DNA of 64,000 nt from Centrapalus pauciflorus (Eukaryota; Streptophyta; Magnoliopsida; Asterales; Asteraceae), in the NCBI GenBank assembly GCA_020465985.1, contig JAANYP010002776.1, positions 222,501-286,500 of the forward strand. Reading direction: 5' to 3'. A model generated the notes under the pieces. The model had not been told where the DNA came from, searched no databases, and saw nothing but the letters and a program-made list of their open reading frames with translations. A program made the translations under genes and the position numbers. Every line of letters starts with the position of its first letter. The first letter of the stretch is position 1. This document shows positions 12,501-24,814 of this stretch, one piece after another.

Positions 12501-14490
12501 TTAAGAGGTGATTTTAAGATCTGAAATCTGAAATTAAGAGGTGATCTTAAGATTACTTGTTTCGTAATATGGAACATCTGAAAAATATTACTTTAAAATA
12601 TTATATCTAATTAATTATATATTATAATTAACTAATTTATATAAACAAAATTGAATTATAATAATTAATATGATAATTTTTTCTTAATATTAGAAATTAT
12701 TGAACTTATATTTTAATCAACACCTCAAAAAAATAACTAAAATTATAATAATTAATATGATAAATAGTTTTAGGGTTTGTAAACTAAAAAAAAAGATATC
12801 TCTTAATTTTTTTTTTCAGACCCAAGCCTCCCTTTTTAAATTAAGAGGTAAATTCAGAGGTTGCTACCTCTTAACTGTGAAACTAAACAAACAATCTTAA
12901 TTTGTTATGGATTCGAAGTTTGGACTTCATACCCTTTTAAGAGCGTGTTAATGGAAAACAAACGTGGCCTTGGTGACATTTGAATTTTTTAAAAAAAATT
13001 AAGATTATTGACAATTTTTGGTAATTAACCATAAAATATGTCCTCTCTTGTTCTTAGGGTTTTTTTGTCCATCAACTATTTATATTTGTTTCATCATTGT
13101 GAAATTATTAAAAATTTCCGTTTTCTTTTCTTAATATTGTTTTTACATTTAAGTCCATTGTTATGAAAACCAACGATGACAAGACTTGGGTCTTTTCTAG
13201 TTTACCTCTTAATGGTAAGGGTGTTATTCAGACGAGTTAAATGGGTATTGGGTTATTCGGGTTCGAGGGAGTGGGTTCTCTGGCCGAACCCACACCAAAT
13301 AAGGGACATGTTAAATGGGTTAAATGGATTGGGTAATTTGGGTAAAAGGGTTAAATGGCTTGGATATTAAATTTCGGTATTTAGATTTTTACATTTTTAT
13401 ATATAAATAATTCTAATTAAAATTGGGAATTGAACATGAATCTTACCCGATTTCCGAACCGAAATTATTATTTGGGTACCATTTAACCCGATTAACAAAA
13501 CCGAATAATCCGATCCAATTAACCCGTTTAAGATTCGGTTCGGATGAGTTATTTGGGTTCGGTTATTTTGCACACCTCTACTTAATAGATACAATAAGAG
13601 ATCATTTTACCTTTAAATGACTTCTTAATGGTTCCATCAAGAAGTAAAAAAACAAAATCGAACTAAATATAACCATAGCATACATATAAGACTACAAATG
13701 AAGAAAAAAAATACAACTAAAAATGATAATTTCATAACAACGGAACAAATAAAAATATACGTGGGACAAAAACAATCATGAAGGTCAAAAATGGTCATTT
13801 TACATGGTTACAAAAAATTGACAATAACCCAAAAATTAAACATATTAAATACTATTATTTCATTACAGCAATTTAAAAGGCTATAAACACTTCTGGATAC
13901 TTTTAAGCACTTTTTAAAACATTTGTCCATTTCTTTTTCAACTAAGATAAGATATAGGGTTTAATATGAAAAAAACCAACATATTTTTCACATTTTTGCG
14001 GTTTAGTCCCTCCGTGTTATTTTTTACCCGTAAAATCCTTAAGTAATATAATTGATTGTGATTTTTAGAATTTTTCTTTATTTTTTCAAAAAAGTCTTCA
14101 AGTTTGTGGACTTTTCGGAAGAAAATGGTGAAAACATGTTGGTTTTTTGTGGAAAAAGTCGGTTGATTATGAAAAAAACAAAACTTTTCTGTAAACGGGA
14201 TTGATACAATAACTTGAGGACTTTCTTAGGAAAAAATAACACGGAGGGACTAAATCGTAAAAAAACATGAAAAAATGTTGGTTTTTTTATATTAAACCCT
14301 AAAATATAACCCCAAAAGACCCGTTGTCACATTAATAAACTGAAATTGCCTTTAGGATTGATACACAAAACTTGAACCCAAGAATGGATGTTAATCCGTT
14401 GGTTCTTCCAAAACCGAGTGTATTGATGACATTTTCACTAGCCTGGCTGCTTTTTTTCTGCAGGGCAACCCCAGGAAAGCCTATTACTAA
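3591..14490 (+). CDS. SUGP1: SURP and G-patch domain splicing-factor-like protein (8 coding exons)
   Basis: Coding exons, all GT-AG and in phase, are 3591-4020, 5873-5999, 6794-6897, 8264-8410, 9635-9769, 11258-11437, 12095-12273 and 14464-14490. They total 1329 nt, or 442 residues plus TAA, close to the Arabidopsis homologue (SURP and G-patch domain-containing protein 1-like), from which the model was recognised. The N-terminus has the NDGSFMERFKQLQ motif and a basic/acidic linker. The SURP module spans about residues 150-210 (VADKLASFVAKNGRQFEHIT, then FLFDESCADYKYYEYRL). A middle segment has MMEYYMKKAAQEEKRR. The G-patch spans about 361-402 (NVGHRLLSKMGWKEGEGLGS), and the C-terminus is GNPRKAYY. 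SURP plus G-patch proteins act in the nucleus with the spliceosome; the G-patch usually engages a DEAH helicase. The start is the first ATG after a plausible acceptor at 3550 (or 3566) and matches the family start. Oddities are a 30-bp coding duplication in the first coding exon, a tandem NAGNAG acceptor before 8264, and element-filled introns. The transcript probably ends between 14690 and 14860. Confidence 0.92.
3937..3996 (+). repeat. 30-bp in-frame tandem duplication in the SURP/G-patch gene
   Basis: Two identical 30-base units lie head to tail and encode KVDRPYVSEQ twice, in the linker before the SURP domain. The frame is kept, so the protein gains ten residues. The identity of the copies points to a recent event. 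An assembly artefact is possible but unlikely at this length. Confidence 0.85.
4231..4596. mobile_element. MITE-like element in the intron after the first coding exon
   Basis: The ends are related inverted sequences: GGTGTTTGGATGTGTG at 4231 and ACATCCGAACACCCC near 4582-4596. The interior is AT-rich with ATTATTTAATTTTGATT-type runs and no long open frame. The GGTGTTTGG end type is common to plant hAT and Tourist-like MITEs. No convincing target duplication was found. Confidence 0.5.
6470..6680. repeat. degenerate GTTCGTT/AACGAAC repeat in an intron
   Basis: Short copies of GAACGAAC and its complement GTTCGTTCG recur on both strands, ending in TTGGTTCGTTTACAACCCTA. This style of sequence flanks many plant transposon fragments. 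No boundary can be fixed. Confidence 0.5.
8261..8266 (+). other. tandem NAGNAG splice acceptor
   Basis: The sequence CAGCAG at 8261-8266 gives two usable acceptors three bases apart, so the exon starts at 8264 or 8267. Use of the second would drop one residue (A-G-G versus G-G at the junction) without changing frame. NAGNAG pairs are a known source of one-residue isoforms. Confidence 0.6.
9778..10144. mobile_element. Tourist-like MITE (PIF/Harbinger type) next to a splice donor
   Basis: This is a 367-bp element with terminal inverted repeats GGGTGCGTTTAGTT at 9778 and AACTAAACGCACCC ending at 10144. It is flanked by TTA on both sides (9775-9777 and 10145-10147), the 3-bp target duplication of PIF/Harbinger elements. 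The interior has no coding capacity. It inserted only 8 bp past the exon that ends at 9769; the donor GT at 9770-9771 is preserved, but most of the downstream intron 5' region is now transposon. Confidence 0.8.
10180..10819. repeat. AACCGAA-rich dispersed repeat
   Basis: The stretch is full of AACCGAA, GGTTCGGTT and AACCAAA variants, a composition that also appears at 13230-13580 and 16430-16560. It probably derives from one old transposon family. The SINE at 10820 inserted into its right edge. Confidence 0.45.
10820..10984 (+). mobile_element. tRNA-derived SINE with 14-bp target duplication
   Basis: About 165 bp, bounded by perfect direct repeats of 14 bp (AACCGAAATCCTGA at 10806-10819 and 10985-10998). 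Inside lie a pol III A-box-like motif (TGGCCTGGCGG, 10833-10843; 10 of 11 against TRGYNNANNNG) and a perfect B box (GGTTCGACTCC, 10876-10886). The 3' end is A-rich (AAAAGAAAAA). These are the marks of a SINE inserted by LINE-type reverse transcription. It lies in the intron between the exons ending at 9769 and starting at 11258, in the same orientation as the gene. The perfect duplication suggests a fairly young insertion. Confidence 0.85.
11496..11772. mobile_element. inverted-repeat element in an intron
   Basis: The left end GGGTTAATTGCAAAAATAAC and the right end (complement GGGTCAGTTGCCAAAAATAG) form imperfect terminal inverted repeats. Inside, TAATAGCAATRTA-type motifs recur several times. 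It is about 277 bp. The flanks do not give a clear 9-bp duplication. A related TATAGCAA-rich stretch lies at 5281-5500 in another intron of the same gene. Confidence 0.55.
12443..12971. mobile_element. possible hAT-type MITE in the last intron
   Basis: The left end AGGTGCTATTTGCTTTT loosely matches the complement of the right end (AAGGCCACGTTTGTTTT). The flanking 8-mers GTTGACTT (12435-12442) and GGTGACAT (12972-12979) agree at six of eight positions, as in an old hAT target duplication. The interior has a repeated CTGAAATTAAGAGGTGAT segment. The evidence is suggestive only. Confidence 0.4.
13230..13600. repeat. GGTTCGG/CCGAACC dispersed repeat
   Basis: GGGTTCGG, AACCCGA and TTAAATGGGTTAAATGG variants fill this stretch, ending in GGTTATTTTGCACACCTCTA, a sequence style that commonly marks plant transposon ends. 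Boundaries are not resolved. Confidence 0.4.
13957..14299. mobile_element. MULE-type MITE with 9-bp duplication in the last intron
   Basis: The terminal inverted repeats are long (about 80-90 bp) and begin GGGTTTAATATGAAAAAAAC; the right end carries the near-perfect inverse, and both contain TTTAGTCCCTCCGTGTTATT or its complement. Flanking 9-mers are TAAGATATA (13948-13956) and TAAAATATA (14300-14308), eight of nine identical. Long inverted repeats plus a 9-bp duplication fit a non-autonomous Mutator-like element. It ends about 165 bp upstream of the final tiny coding exon. Confidence 0.7.
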
Positions 14491-14886
14491 TCGGCACAAA
14501 AGACCTCATCTGTGTTTTGGTATTTCATTGAAATATTAACGGCGTGAGATTAATTATTGCGTTTGATATGGGTACTGTGGACGGAGGTGAAATCATCATT
14601 GGCTTGAACTGATATGTCCTGGTAACCGTAGGTTGCAGTTCTATGTTATTGTATTGTGTTCGTGCATATATTTTCAACTGTTATTATGACTGAATAATGT
14701 GTGAATTTCATTTTTTAACAGCATCTGCTTTTGCATATTAGGTGTTTGATCGATTTTTGGTTTTGTAGTGGTTGTGGACTGATTGTTCTTGTCGGGTGTT
14801 GATGCTCAAGAGCAAATAGGGAATGGTTGTGGTGTCATGGTGGTTTTTATTTTAGGCCAAAATGCAAAAACTATATTTACAGTAAA

Positions 14887-16152
14887 GGAAAATTATGCAA
14901 AAAACCCTGAAAGTATACAAAATTTTTGATCAAGTTTCTCTTTCATTTTTTTTTCCTGATAAGTTTATAAAGTAATTAAAATCATAGAATTGGTCTAAAT
15001 CTAAACTTGCAACCTGGTAAACTTATTTTTTTAAAAACCGTTAAAGTATAAAACTTTTTGATTAAGTCTCCTATACATTTACTATTACTATTATTATTTT
15101 TGTCGTTTTTGTTATTGAGATTCTTTTAATTACATTAAAATTATTTATTTACGATTTTAAAATTTTCGTAAGTTTAAAATTATTTTTTATATTTGATTTG
15201 CATTATTTATTTACTTTTATCTTACGGTTATTTTTTATTGATTATATATCTCATATCATTGTTTATTTACTATTATTATATGAACTCTTTTGAGTTTTCA
15301 ATTCTCAATAGAAGATGATTTTTTTTTTCCATCGGTATAAACAAACCCTTTTGATTTCGTTTTTCGATTATAAATAAATTGTTGTAGTTATTTTCGTTCA
15401 GAATAACAAATCAAATTTTAGTTTATCTCTTTAGAAAGATTTAATAATTTGGTTCGATTTAAACAATCGGGAAAAAAAAAACGATAGCACAATTTTATTT
15501 TTAGGTTTTTGAACAAAAAATCTTCAATTAACTTATATATTTCGAACAGATAAAAGTATGATTGATTTTGATTTTTAAATTTTTAAGTGCATAACTACAG
15601 CTCATTTCATTTTTCAATAAATATTTATTTACGATCCAGAAAAAAATGATCCTAAACTAAAATGGCTACAATTATTTTGAATTTTTATTTTTTCCGATTG
15701 GAGAAAATGATGAACACATCCACTTTAAATTCTAATCGTAAATAAATAGTCTAGTTATTTTCGGGAAAGACGGCATGGTTTATCGTAATTTTTTAATATT
15801 TACGAATGAAAAACTATGACCAATAGATTTTCAATTTTTTCGAAAGAAAGAATCTGTAATCTTTTCCGTTTTTCTTTTCCGTTTTTCTAGAACGAAATTG
15901 AAAAGGTAAAAATAAACATAAATATTTATTCAAAGTTAATATAAAAATAAATTTAACATTTAAGAAAAAATTTAAAACTGTAAATAAATAATTTTATTAT
16001 AATTAAATAGATTTTAACATGTTAACCTGCTATAACAGGTTGATGGGTAAATTTTAAAGGGTTAAACAATTTCGGGACTTATAAGGAAAAAAATGAAATG
16101 AAGACTTAATTAAAATTTTTTAATACTTTTATGTTTTTTTGCATAAATTTCC
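14887..16152. mobile_element. 1.27-kb non-coding element with long inverted ends
   Basis: The left end (GGAAAATTATGCAAAAAACC) and the complement of the right end (GGAAATTTATGCAAAAAAAC) begin related arms of about 80-100 bp, both continuing through AAATTTT and CTTCATTTCATTTTTTTCC-like sequence. The interior is very AT-rich with no open frame of note. It is probably a MULE-like non-autonomous element. No clear target duplication was found. Confidence 0.5.
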
Positions 16153-16936
16153 GTAACTACTTTGTTAATACTTTACGAAACATAGAGTTGTTATTTGTTA
16201 AGACTAAAGATCTCAATGTTAATATTTTATGATTTCACCATGTTAAATAATAAAAAATGTCTCGATTTTGTATAGAATCTACTTAGGTATAAGATCTCTT
16301 CGTCAGGATCTTATGATATATCAATTAGGGATGTAATCGGGATTCAGGTCAAGTTGTGCGAGCCTTGACTTGATCTCGATTGAGCCTAAATTTTCAAGCT
16401 TGAGCTTGATAAATGTATTTATACACTTGAGTTTAGGAGTGCAGAATTCGAGACTGAATCGAAAACCGATAAATTGAACCAAATCAAACCGAGCTGGAGT
16501 TTGTACCATCCGTTCCGGTTCTTGGTTATAGGAATTCTTAGAGTTCGGTTCGTGGTTTGCTCCGGACTGATTTGGACCTTTTGCACATCGCTAGTTGCCT
16601 AGTTGGATTCAACTTGTCACTTTATTAAAAGCTTAAAAATATATGAATTAGTGGTGAAATAACTCAGACTCGACTTGATTATTTATATATAGAATATTAA
16701 ATCGTAAAATTCTAAATAAATAAAAGCTCCTACCGAGACATGAACTTTCATTTTTAATAAATATTGTGTTGATAGTTTCTTCAAAATAGTAAAAAAGTTT
16801 TGCATCTAGGCTTTACAATGTCGTAGAATACATACCTCTAAAACTATAATATTTAAGAGATTTATTAAGTTAACTTAAATAGGAGGATGATTCAATGGTT
16901 TTTAGATGCAATAAAAGAATGATTTAATGGACAATT

Positions 16937-17413
16937 ATAAAAGTATTTAAATTTGCAACCCATTTATTAAGTATTACTTAAATGAAAGTTGTACAACCAA
17001 AATACACATGACGTTATATTTACCATTTATGTTACTTGTATTTTTTATTAGTTTTTTAAATAAATTACGTAACAAAATATAATAAGTATCGAAAAATACC
17101 ATACTTTTTGGTTACCAACTCTTTTTTTTTTTTTTTGTCATTTCCAATTGATATTTTAGGGTTTTGTAAAATCAAACTAACTATGACAAATATGTTGAAA
17201 ATGACAAATAAAAGATTTGGTAAAAAAAAGCTGCGATGCTTTTCGTTAGATTTTACCTCTTGAAAACATAAGGTATTAAAAACTAATAAAAAATACAAGT
17301 AATGTAAATGGTGGGTGTTACGTAAAACTAGTAACAAAATTATGGATATTTAAATTGTCAACTTTTATTTGTGTAAAATCTAATAAATGAGTTGCAAATT
17401 GAAGTATTTTTGT
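16937..17413. mobile_element. foldback/MITE element
   Basis: Arms of about 120 bp are inverted copies: the left has ATTTGCAACCCATTTATTAA and TACTTGTATTTTTTATTAG, and the right has their complements at about 17277-17300 and 17380-17402. The whole unit is about 477 bp and could form a long hairpin. The only open frame runs through the arms and is not a gene. Confidence 0.65.
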
Positions 17414-18956
17414 AAAGAATTTGCGCAAAAAACTCTCAAGTTTGATCATTTTTGCGATTAAAATCCCTAATCATTTTTCATTACACAAAAAACTCTTACT
17501 GACTAAAACTTATCAAAATTTTGGTATTTTACAAAAAAAATGACTTGCGACATGATGAATCGGTTGCAATCTGCTAACCAACCTTTCGTCTCTAACGAAC
17601 CTTCGTCTACAACAAACTAACTTGTCTGGTTTTATAATTCAAATCCACATTTCTTGTTGATTTATTTGTTAAAATCTGTGTTTATTTGTTGAAATTTACT
17701 TTTTTTTTGGCAAAACCTCAATGGTCATTGATGATTTATCGATGGTGGCCTATGATTTTCAACCGGTTAGAACCGGTAGTATCCTATTTTCATAAGATTT
17801 TATTGGTTCAGAGGTTTTTTATACAATTAAAAATAATTAAACATATTAATCATAGAAATAATCCAATGCATAAATATTTTTTTTAATTATTCCATGATTT
17901 AATATGCATGCCTATAATCTGGATGGAATAGGTGCCACATGGCTTTTACTATTATACCCCTGCTGAACTATTGGGTCTCGCGGTTGCTGCCTTGGCTGTT
18001 TGAACCCTCTCTATATGCTATTTGAACCCTATCTTACGATCTTACATTCATATGATTTTGCTCTTTTTTATTTTTATTGTATTATATATATATTACAACT
18101 TGAAAAATGTCAAATCTACTCAATAGAACGATGTACAAATAAAACCCTTTTTGTATTCCTCACACCAAGGAGACCGAAAAGAAAAAAACAAGATAATGAT
18201 TTTTTAAATCATAAAATTTAAAAACACAGTAATCATGTAATTGTTTTAATTCTTTTTTGTTATGTTTAACTTTTATTTAATTATTTACCATTGATGGAAT
18301 GAATTTTAGTCTATATACTAATTCAACTAAGATATAAATAGATAATTATATAAATGATTAAAGTTTACTAACTAATAATTTTGTATTCACGTCTGTTCTT
18401 TTCGATTCTCTACCAAAGGCTTCTAATATTCCTTCTTTTATTTCTTACATGACCTCTAGAAAACGTGTATGCACACACACATACATATTTACTTTCTTTT
18501 GGTGGTGAGCACGTTTTTTTTTTTTTTTTTTTTTAAATCAGTCATTTCCCCTATTTTTATATATACTGGCAGTGCGATCTCCCTCATATTCTAAAATAAA
18601 AAGTGTTATGGCTAATTTATTGTGGGATTTCAATGGTAAGCACATGCACCACTTGATTTAGTTGATTGCTTGGAACAATATATTTGGATCAATGGAGTGT
18701 AGATGGTAATTAGATATGAAAGCTTTGCATTGCTAGGGCTTATATTGTTTTTGTGAAAAAGTTTAAAAGATCTAAATAGGGTCATCCATTGTAAGCCTTT
18801 ATCATTATGATTTAAGCTCTCGTATTTAGAGGAATGTACGTTTCCCTCATACAAATACCATTTTAGGCAATATATATAAGGTTGGGTTCACCTATTCCTC
18901 AATTCCGTGAGAACGTGAGAACCACTAAAAATGCATAAGTTTATAGATTTTTTAAA

Positions 18957-19347
18957 GGGTTAATACTGAAAAAACCCCATCAACTTTCTTCAATTTCGCG
19001 ATTAAGTCCCTAAACTTTTTTTCTTATTGTTTAAGTCCCTAAACTATTTTTGTCTTATTCAAATGTATATATTTGACCTGTTTGACCGGTTACCAAACAA
19101 GTTATATTAGTTTTTTCACTTGAATAAATGTTACAAAAAACCTACCATCTTTCCATATTTTAGCGATTAAGTCCCTAAACATTTTTGATTTATCAGTTGA
19201 TTTTACCGGCTAATCCGGTAGCCGGTCAAAAATATATACTTTTGAACAAAACAAACATAGTTTAGGGACTTAAACAATTGAAAAAAAAGTTTAGGGACTT
19301 AATTGAGAAAACGAGAAAAGTTGATTGGGTTTATTCAATATTAACCC
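18957..19347. mobile_element. MULE-type MITE with perfect 9-bp duplication
   Basis: This 391-bp element has inverted arms of about 90 bp, each starting GGGTTAATA and containing TTAAGTCCCTAAAC repeatedly. It is flanked by identical 9-mers TTTTTTAAA (18948-18956 and 19348-19356). It shares the GGGTTTAAT-like terminus and the AGTCCCT motif with the element at 13957-14299, so the two are likely the same superfamily. Confidence 0.75.
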
Positions 19348-19763
19348 TTTTTTAAAATAGTGGTTCAATACAATTTTATATTTATTCATTGTAAAGACGG
19401 TTAATAACATTGAAACCAAAAGACTATATAGAGTGTGTTTGGTACAGAGAATGAAATTGCAAAGAAAATGACAATAGAGAATGAAATTGTAGAGAAAGAT
19501 AATTGGTCTAGAGAAAGGTAATTGTTGGTACACCCTGTGTGACGATAGCAGTCTAGAGATGTAATAGATAGTCAAATTTAATAGATAAGACTTTATTAAT
19601 ACAAGTCATATATGTTTGATTTATAAAATCCATAGGATCCAATAAGATTTATGGGTTAATAGAAGGGTTTGGTAGTATTTTCAACAAGATTCGTAAGATT
19701 CAAAGCTATTTTTTGATTGTTCACAATGTTCACAACGAATAAAGTGTTCACAAAAGATCTTTA

Positions 19764-19766
<3 letters not shown>

Positions 19767-19829
<63 letters not shown>
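19767..19829. repeat. (TA)n microsatellite
   Basis: An uninterrupted TA run of about 63 bp lies upstream of the R3-MYB gene (about 0.7 kb before its ATG). Confidence 0.95.
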
Positions 19830-19831
<2 letters not shown>

Positions 19832-21081
19832 TCATTTGATCTTATATATGTGTGTGTTTATAAAAGAGTAGTGTTATAGGATGTCTGTGTTATGTTGTTA
19901 AAAAAAGAAGACATGTATTGTGCTAGAAACTAAAAAGTGCTTTTCATATATCAAGTCAAAATCAAAAAGTGAAACATATAGTCATAATAAATTCTCCTTG
20001 ACCTAATCATGATCTTTACGAATTCAATGGCAATTTCTTACATGAAAAATATGCAAATGGCTATTTCTTCATGCACCACCTCTAATTTCTCATACACCAC
20101 ATCTATGCATTTGACCTATAAATACTTATCTTTTGATTGGACAAAAGAGTATAAACAAATAAAATATAATGATTAGTTATGAAAAAAATGCATGTTTTAG
20201 GTCAATTGTAGATATAGATATGGTGCATGAAGTAACACCCCATGCAAATAATCGATGATGCATCCAACCAATCAAAGTTGGACCCAATAAAAAGAATGAT
20301 TGTATTATGTCATCTACCCACCTACCATTCTTAGTTCATTTGCTTTTCCATCTTTACCACACATTCTACTTTCCTACTTAAAACCCTAAAAAGCTCCAAG
20401 AAGAAAATTCGGTAAATCTTTATTAATACCTCATACTCATACTCATCACCCTCAAACTCACTTTCAATTCACACAATTGAGTATTCTTTTATCTTCTTTC
20501 AAGTCTCTCAATGGCTAACTCTGACAAATACTCTACTTCTAATAATTCCTCCAGTCATACCAGAGGTATATTGTTTTTATGTTTGGAAGACAATTATTGT
20601 ATTATATGATGTTTTACTTTCACGGTAACTTCAATATATGATAATCCCATGACATTTACAATAAATTTGATTGGTTTATTTAACTTGTGCATTTACCTCT
20701 AACCCGCCGTTATACCATTTCACCGTGTAGTGACCACTATTTATTTGTGTCAAAATTATGAAATGATAAATTAGGTAGGCACTTATTCCTCTCAAGCACA
20801 TTATTGATAGTATGTTCTTTTCACACATTTATGGTTTTATTTTCATCGTAGTATATATCTCCTAGAAACATTATTTGGTCCATTTTCGTTTCTTGGTGGA
20901 GCATGGTTTCTAACTGTGTATCATTTCTAACTGAGTTTCTTCAAGCAGGATCATCAAATCAGGAAGCTAGGGTTCATTTCTCCGAAGACAAGAAAACACT
21001 CATCAGTAGGATGTACAATCTTGTTGGAGAAAGGTGAATTTAAGCTAATCTTTACAAGAAAATATTTGTAACAACGTACGT

Positions 21082-21256
<175 letters not shown>

Positions 21257-22186
21257 AACCATTTCGCGCACACATGACATTGTCTGATATATAAATTTAA
21301 ATTGTAACAAATACTTTTTCATTTTTATTTACTTTTTTGTCTTTTAACTTTGAATGTCAAACACTAAATTGTTTCATGGAACCAGTAATCAAATAAAGGT
21401 CGTTCAAGGGTATCATTTATTTACTTAATGAGGTGACATGCATGATAACATCAAAACCAAAAGGAAAAGTCAATTGAAAAAGATAGAAAATGGAATCTAC
21501 TATCATATATACTACATTGTTACTTATACCGAAAGAATCATTCACTTTATATCCGTAATTTTAAATCCAGTTTACATGAAAAATGAGTTAACTGGGGTTC
21601 TATTATTTATGATAAATAAAAAGATTTTAATGTATTTATTCTATGTTCAAATGTAGTACATTCTATGCCTATTCTTAAAGGAAAATTGTCAATAGATTTT
21701 TGACAATAAAGGTAAGTGAAGACTTTAAGTCCGAAAAAGATCGATTTTTGAGATTCTAGTTTTATCAAGAAATGACATGAAATTTAATTTTTAGGCTGAT
21801 AGATCATGAAATGTTATTGTGTTTTTTTACCGAGAAAGGAGCATGAAAAATAGTTTTTAGCTTCTTAATTAGTCATTAATAACTTTTTGTGTCAAAATTG
21901 AATATTATAATCTTTTCTCGATGTAAAAAATTTAACATTACCTTTATTGTCAAGATTTATATTGACATATTGTATATTACATTACTTGACAATTTGTCCT
22001 ATTCTTAACAAATTCTATACTTCAATTTTTGTCACATTTTATCATTGTAATATTAGTTCTAAATAATATGGTTTTATTGCAAACTAGAGTAATTTTTCTT
22101 TGGGTTAAAGTCGTACAAATGCAACATACTTTTCTCAATTTACCTAAATGACTAATTAACTTTTTTTTTTGACCGGATGATAGTTG

Positions 22187-22364
22187 TACTCCAAAATAAC
22201 TAGTTGATATGATACGTGTAACCAGTAACTTTGTTGATATGACAGTTTTTGCTGATTCAAATGAGAACGTAACAAGTTTTTAATGACATGATGCTTACGT
22301 GGATTTATCATATGAACATAGTTAATGGTTACACGTACCATATCGACAAGTTATTTTGGAGTAC
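22187..22364. repeat. inverted repeat in R3-MYB intron 2
   Basis: The left arm begins GTACTCCAAAATAACTAGTT (22187 on) and the right arm ends ACAAGTTATTTTGGAGTAC (to 22364). The arms are about 40 bp with a few mismatches and enclose about 100 bp. It is probably a small MITE. Confidence 0.7.
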
Positions 22365-23362
22365 AATGTGGATTTACGTGGATTTTGATTTATATAAATC
22401 ATTTAGAAAATCCACATAATCATATAGATCCTTTTCATACTTCTAAAACACAAATATAAGTTCATTACCGGTAGAACGGTAATCAAAAGTACCATCTCAA
22501 CAATAAATTTTAGGGAAAATATACCAATGAGATAAAAAAATAACTAGATTAGTCATTTGAGTAATTTCAGTAAAGTAACATACATTTGTATTACTTTAAC
22601 CCTTTTTCTTTTATTAGGCAAGTTGTCCCATGAGTTGAAACTTCTAAGAGTATGTATCAAGACAATCTTTTAAGAACTCAAGTCACAACCCCTAAGCCAT
22701 GTCAATGAGAAAACAAATATATCTATCACGAATAAATGAAAAATAAGCATCATGGATAAAAGACAATTATGAAATAATATATTTCTTGTCTATATCCTTT
22801 TATTCTCATATTTAATATTGTTTTATATACTTTTACAACAATTATTAGTGATATGTTTATAAAGAAAAAACTAAATACAATTACTTAAAACATGTCTAAT
22901 GATTAACAAATAATGGACCTCGATCCATTTAGCTGCAAGCTAAAAGATAATTTTGGTTTAATAATGTTTCTTGATGGTCTTTAATTGCTGGATGAATTCC
23001 TGGAAGATCTGCAGAGGAAATTAAGAAATATTGGACCTCCAAATATTCTAGAAGTAACTGATCATTCAGATAACATAAAGAACATATATGATTTGTACAT
23101 TATCCTTTAAAGTATAAATTTTTTTTCTTTCTCGTTTTACCATTACATACACGTTAAAAATGTTAAAATGGTATTTGTATGAGTAAAATTAGGAAAAAAA
23201 ATAAAATTTTATGTGTACGTACGTATATGGTAAAACAGTGTATAAAGTGTTTCTTTATAAACAAGAGGCTGGACTGGGATGGTCTGAGGGTTGTAGGAGG
23301 GTGGAAGGGAGGGTGTATTTTGGGAATTGCAAGTGTAAAATTGTTGTTTTCTCTGAGTTTGT

Positions 23363-23468
23363 GGAATAAGTATGTTAACTCTTTTGTTAAGCTAATAAAC
23401 AAGTTGATTATTTATGGAATAAGTATGTTAACTCTTTTGTTAAGCTAATAAACAAGTTGATTATTTAT
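23363..23468. repeat. exact 53-bp tandem duplication
   Basis: Two identical 53-base copies beginning GGAATAAGTATGTTAACTC are joined head to tail at 23363-23415 and 23416-23468. They lie just downstream of the R3-MYB remnant. No gene overlaps them. Confidence 0.9.
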
Positions 23469-24730
23469 ACTTACATAGATAAAAGTTTTAATATAGTTAT
23501 CGTGCAAACATCTCGACATGTGGCTCATCGGATATGCAATTACACTAGCTTGTCCAATTTGTGCTTTGTCACGCAAAGTAACATGACAATCTTAATAATA
23601 TTTCAACACAGCAATATGCATACTTAGGAATATCACATAAGAGTTCATGACAAAGAATTCAAATCACATGGCTTAACAATAAAAAGACAATCTCGAAGAA
23701 TGATATCTTGGCAATAGAAAATAAATAGTTATCAAGCTTAAGTATATCACAAAAAACAAGTTTACAAAATAACATTAGTTATTCACATGAGTTGATCTGG
23801 AATATTGCTCCACAATAATCACCACAATAGACACGAGTCTCAAACAACTACAACTCTAATACATTAACATGTAACCCCACTATTAATATTTAGTTTTCCT
23901 TTAATACTTATTGCATTTTACTCAAGTGTGGTTTGACTGGGTTATGAACATGACACTCACGCCGCAACCACAACGAGGTGCCCACGACCAATGAAACAAG
24001 CTTGCAACAATAACAAATATAAACTTCCAAAATAGCCTAATTTGGTACAACACAACCAACATTAGGCATCAAAGCCAAAACCGCAAACCAAATTCATAGT
24101 ATATGTATGCTAAGTGCTACAAGGAATTAACTAAGATGTAACAACCTGAACTTAGCTTAACATTAATTGGCAAGTTTAATGTAATTATTTGTAACTTTGC
24201 AATGTAAACTATCTTTAGTTGATAAAAAAATTAATGTTATGGGTTATTTGTGCTATTTATATAAAATTAAGTCAATGATGTAAAATGTCAAATTGTAATA
24301 CCTAAATTAATGAAGCAGGCATCAAAGAATTATAAATTCATCAAATTCCACTATCTGCTCGTTTCTTATTGCCAAAAATCAAATTTAAGAGCCTCTCTCA
24401 CAAGAAACCAACTTCTCACTAAGCGTTCTTCATCAAATCTTGATAAAAATCAAATATTCAAGTTGGGATTTGTCTATCAAGCGTCAAACAACAAGATCAT
24501 AACATAAATTCAAGGTAATTTCATTTTTATAGCATCTTTTAGTGTGCGTATGCGAAGCTACGGCTTCCTGGATGTTCATAAACATCAAGTTGTCATCCAA
24601 ACCTCAAAATTATCAAACCAATCATGCATCAAACATCATTATAAGTTCATGCATGCTAAAGTCTAGTGTTCAATTGAGGTTTTGTGGCAAAATTCTAAAA
24701 GAATAACAAATTTGTGCATGCAATAGAGAG
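23469..24730. other. gene-poor interval, nothing recognised
   Basis: This is AT-rich sequence without long open frames, clear inverted repeats or LTR ends. A 65-codon frame at 24310-24507 shows no recognisable motif. Confidence 0.5.
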
Positions 24731-24734
24731 TTTG

Positions 24735-24814
<80 letters not shown>

